Assembly: GCF_003254745.1 (NCBI RefSeq)
Contig: NZ_QKXH01000002.1
Span: 248,001 to 312,000, forward strand
Source: Flavobacterium aquariorum
GTDB lineage: Bacteria; Bacteroidota; Bacteroidia; Flavobacteriales; Flavobacteriaceae
DNA length: 64,000 nucleotides
Reading direction: 5' to 3'
The notes under the pieces are model-generated. The model had not been told where the DNA came from, ran no database searches, and saw nothing but the letters and a program-made list of their open reading frames with translations. Below are positions 63,842 to 64,000 of this stretch, piece by piece. Position numbers and translations under genes: made by a program. Positions within the stretch are counted from its first letter, which is position 1, and each line of letters begins with the position of its first letter.

Positions 63842-64000
63842 TCATTCAATTACTTCATAGGTGTTTACTGGTAATGATTTGTTTTTTAGAACATATTCAC
63901 CATTTAGTTCACACTTAAAAGATTCTTTTACAATATTAAAAACTGCTTCTGAAATAAGAATTTGACCTGGTTTGGCTATACTTTGCAATCTTTGTGCCGT
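63842..64000 (-). CDS. C-terminal end of a class III adenylate/guanylate cyclase-like protein (5' part beyond window)
   Basis: A 52-residue minus-strand frame is open to the window edge and stops at 63842-63844. TAQRLQSIAKPGQILISEAV, then VKESFKCELNGEYVLKNKSL and PVNTYEVIE, is the pattern at the end of class III cyclase catalytic domains ('A.RL...A..GqIliSe.v', '...lkgk..pv.vYev'). Everything upstream, including metal- and base-binding residues, lies outside the window, so activity and substrate cannot be judged. Confidence 0.75.
   Translation of the reverse strand, partial: TAQRLQSIAKPGQILISEAVFNIVKESFKCELNGEYVLKNKSLPVNTYEVIE

Overview
The window looks like a chromosomal segment of a Flavobacterium-type bacterium (phylum Bacteroidota). 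It is AT-rich, several promoters fit the Bacteroidota TAnnTTTG -7 box, and there is a giant surface protein with a gliding-motility/type IX secretion C-terminal domain next to PorP/SprF-like and OmpA-like partners. The tmRNA tag also ends in YALAA. I see no prophage, CRISPR array, rRNA or classical tRNA gene.

Bases 1-14343 hold eleven genes all on the minus strand and mostly tightly packed. They are PEP synthase, formate channel, formate dehydrogenase, acetate-CoA ligase, an HtrA protease, a 2-oxoacid (pyruvate-type) dehydrogenase E1 alpha/E1 beta/E2 set, a zinc-ribbon protein, an acyl carrier protein and an M50 site-2 protease with CBS domains (cut by the window edge). Together they look like a C1/C2/C3 carbon-flux island that interconverts or exports pyruvate, acetyl-CoA, acetate and formate. 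Bases 14900-24700 carry housekeeping genes: Asp/Glu racemase, M16 peptidase, fumarase, an alanine/saccharopine dehydrogenase relative, a beta-lactamase-fold lipoprotein and the tmRNA gene ssrA.

Bases 24800-36400 are a surface/adhesion block: an OmpA-PD40 protein, a PorP/SprF-like protein, a ~2000-residue repetitive adhesin with a type B secretion signal, and a histidine kinase and NarL-type regulator that meet tail to tail. Bases 36600-47200 carry a 2H phosphoesterase, an AraC regulator with an aldo/keto reductase, a LytS/LytTR two-component pair, and a divergent TolC-RND-adaptor efflux operon. A perfect 29-bp palindrome lies in that divergent gap.

Bases 47200-50700 are repeat-rich. They contain a REP-associated tyrosine transposase (RAYT) framed by perfect 32-bp inverted REPs, solitary REPs, and a 21-bp minisatellite of about 27 units that grades from degenerate to homogeneous. 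Larger palindromic elements (five copies at 37.2, 47.3, 50.5, 52.5 and 62.0 kb) keep conserved flanks around hairpins of different sequence. Bases 50700-63800 form an electrophile/xenobiotic stress block: an SDR with a TetR regulator (two matching operators), a second TetR with four matching operators and a full RND efflux operon, an OYE-type reductase, two small membrane proteins, a zinc alcohol dehydrogenase and a cupin. The window ends in the C-terminus of a class III nucleotidyl cyclase.
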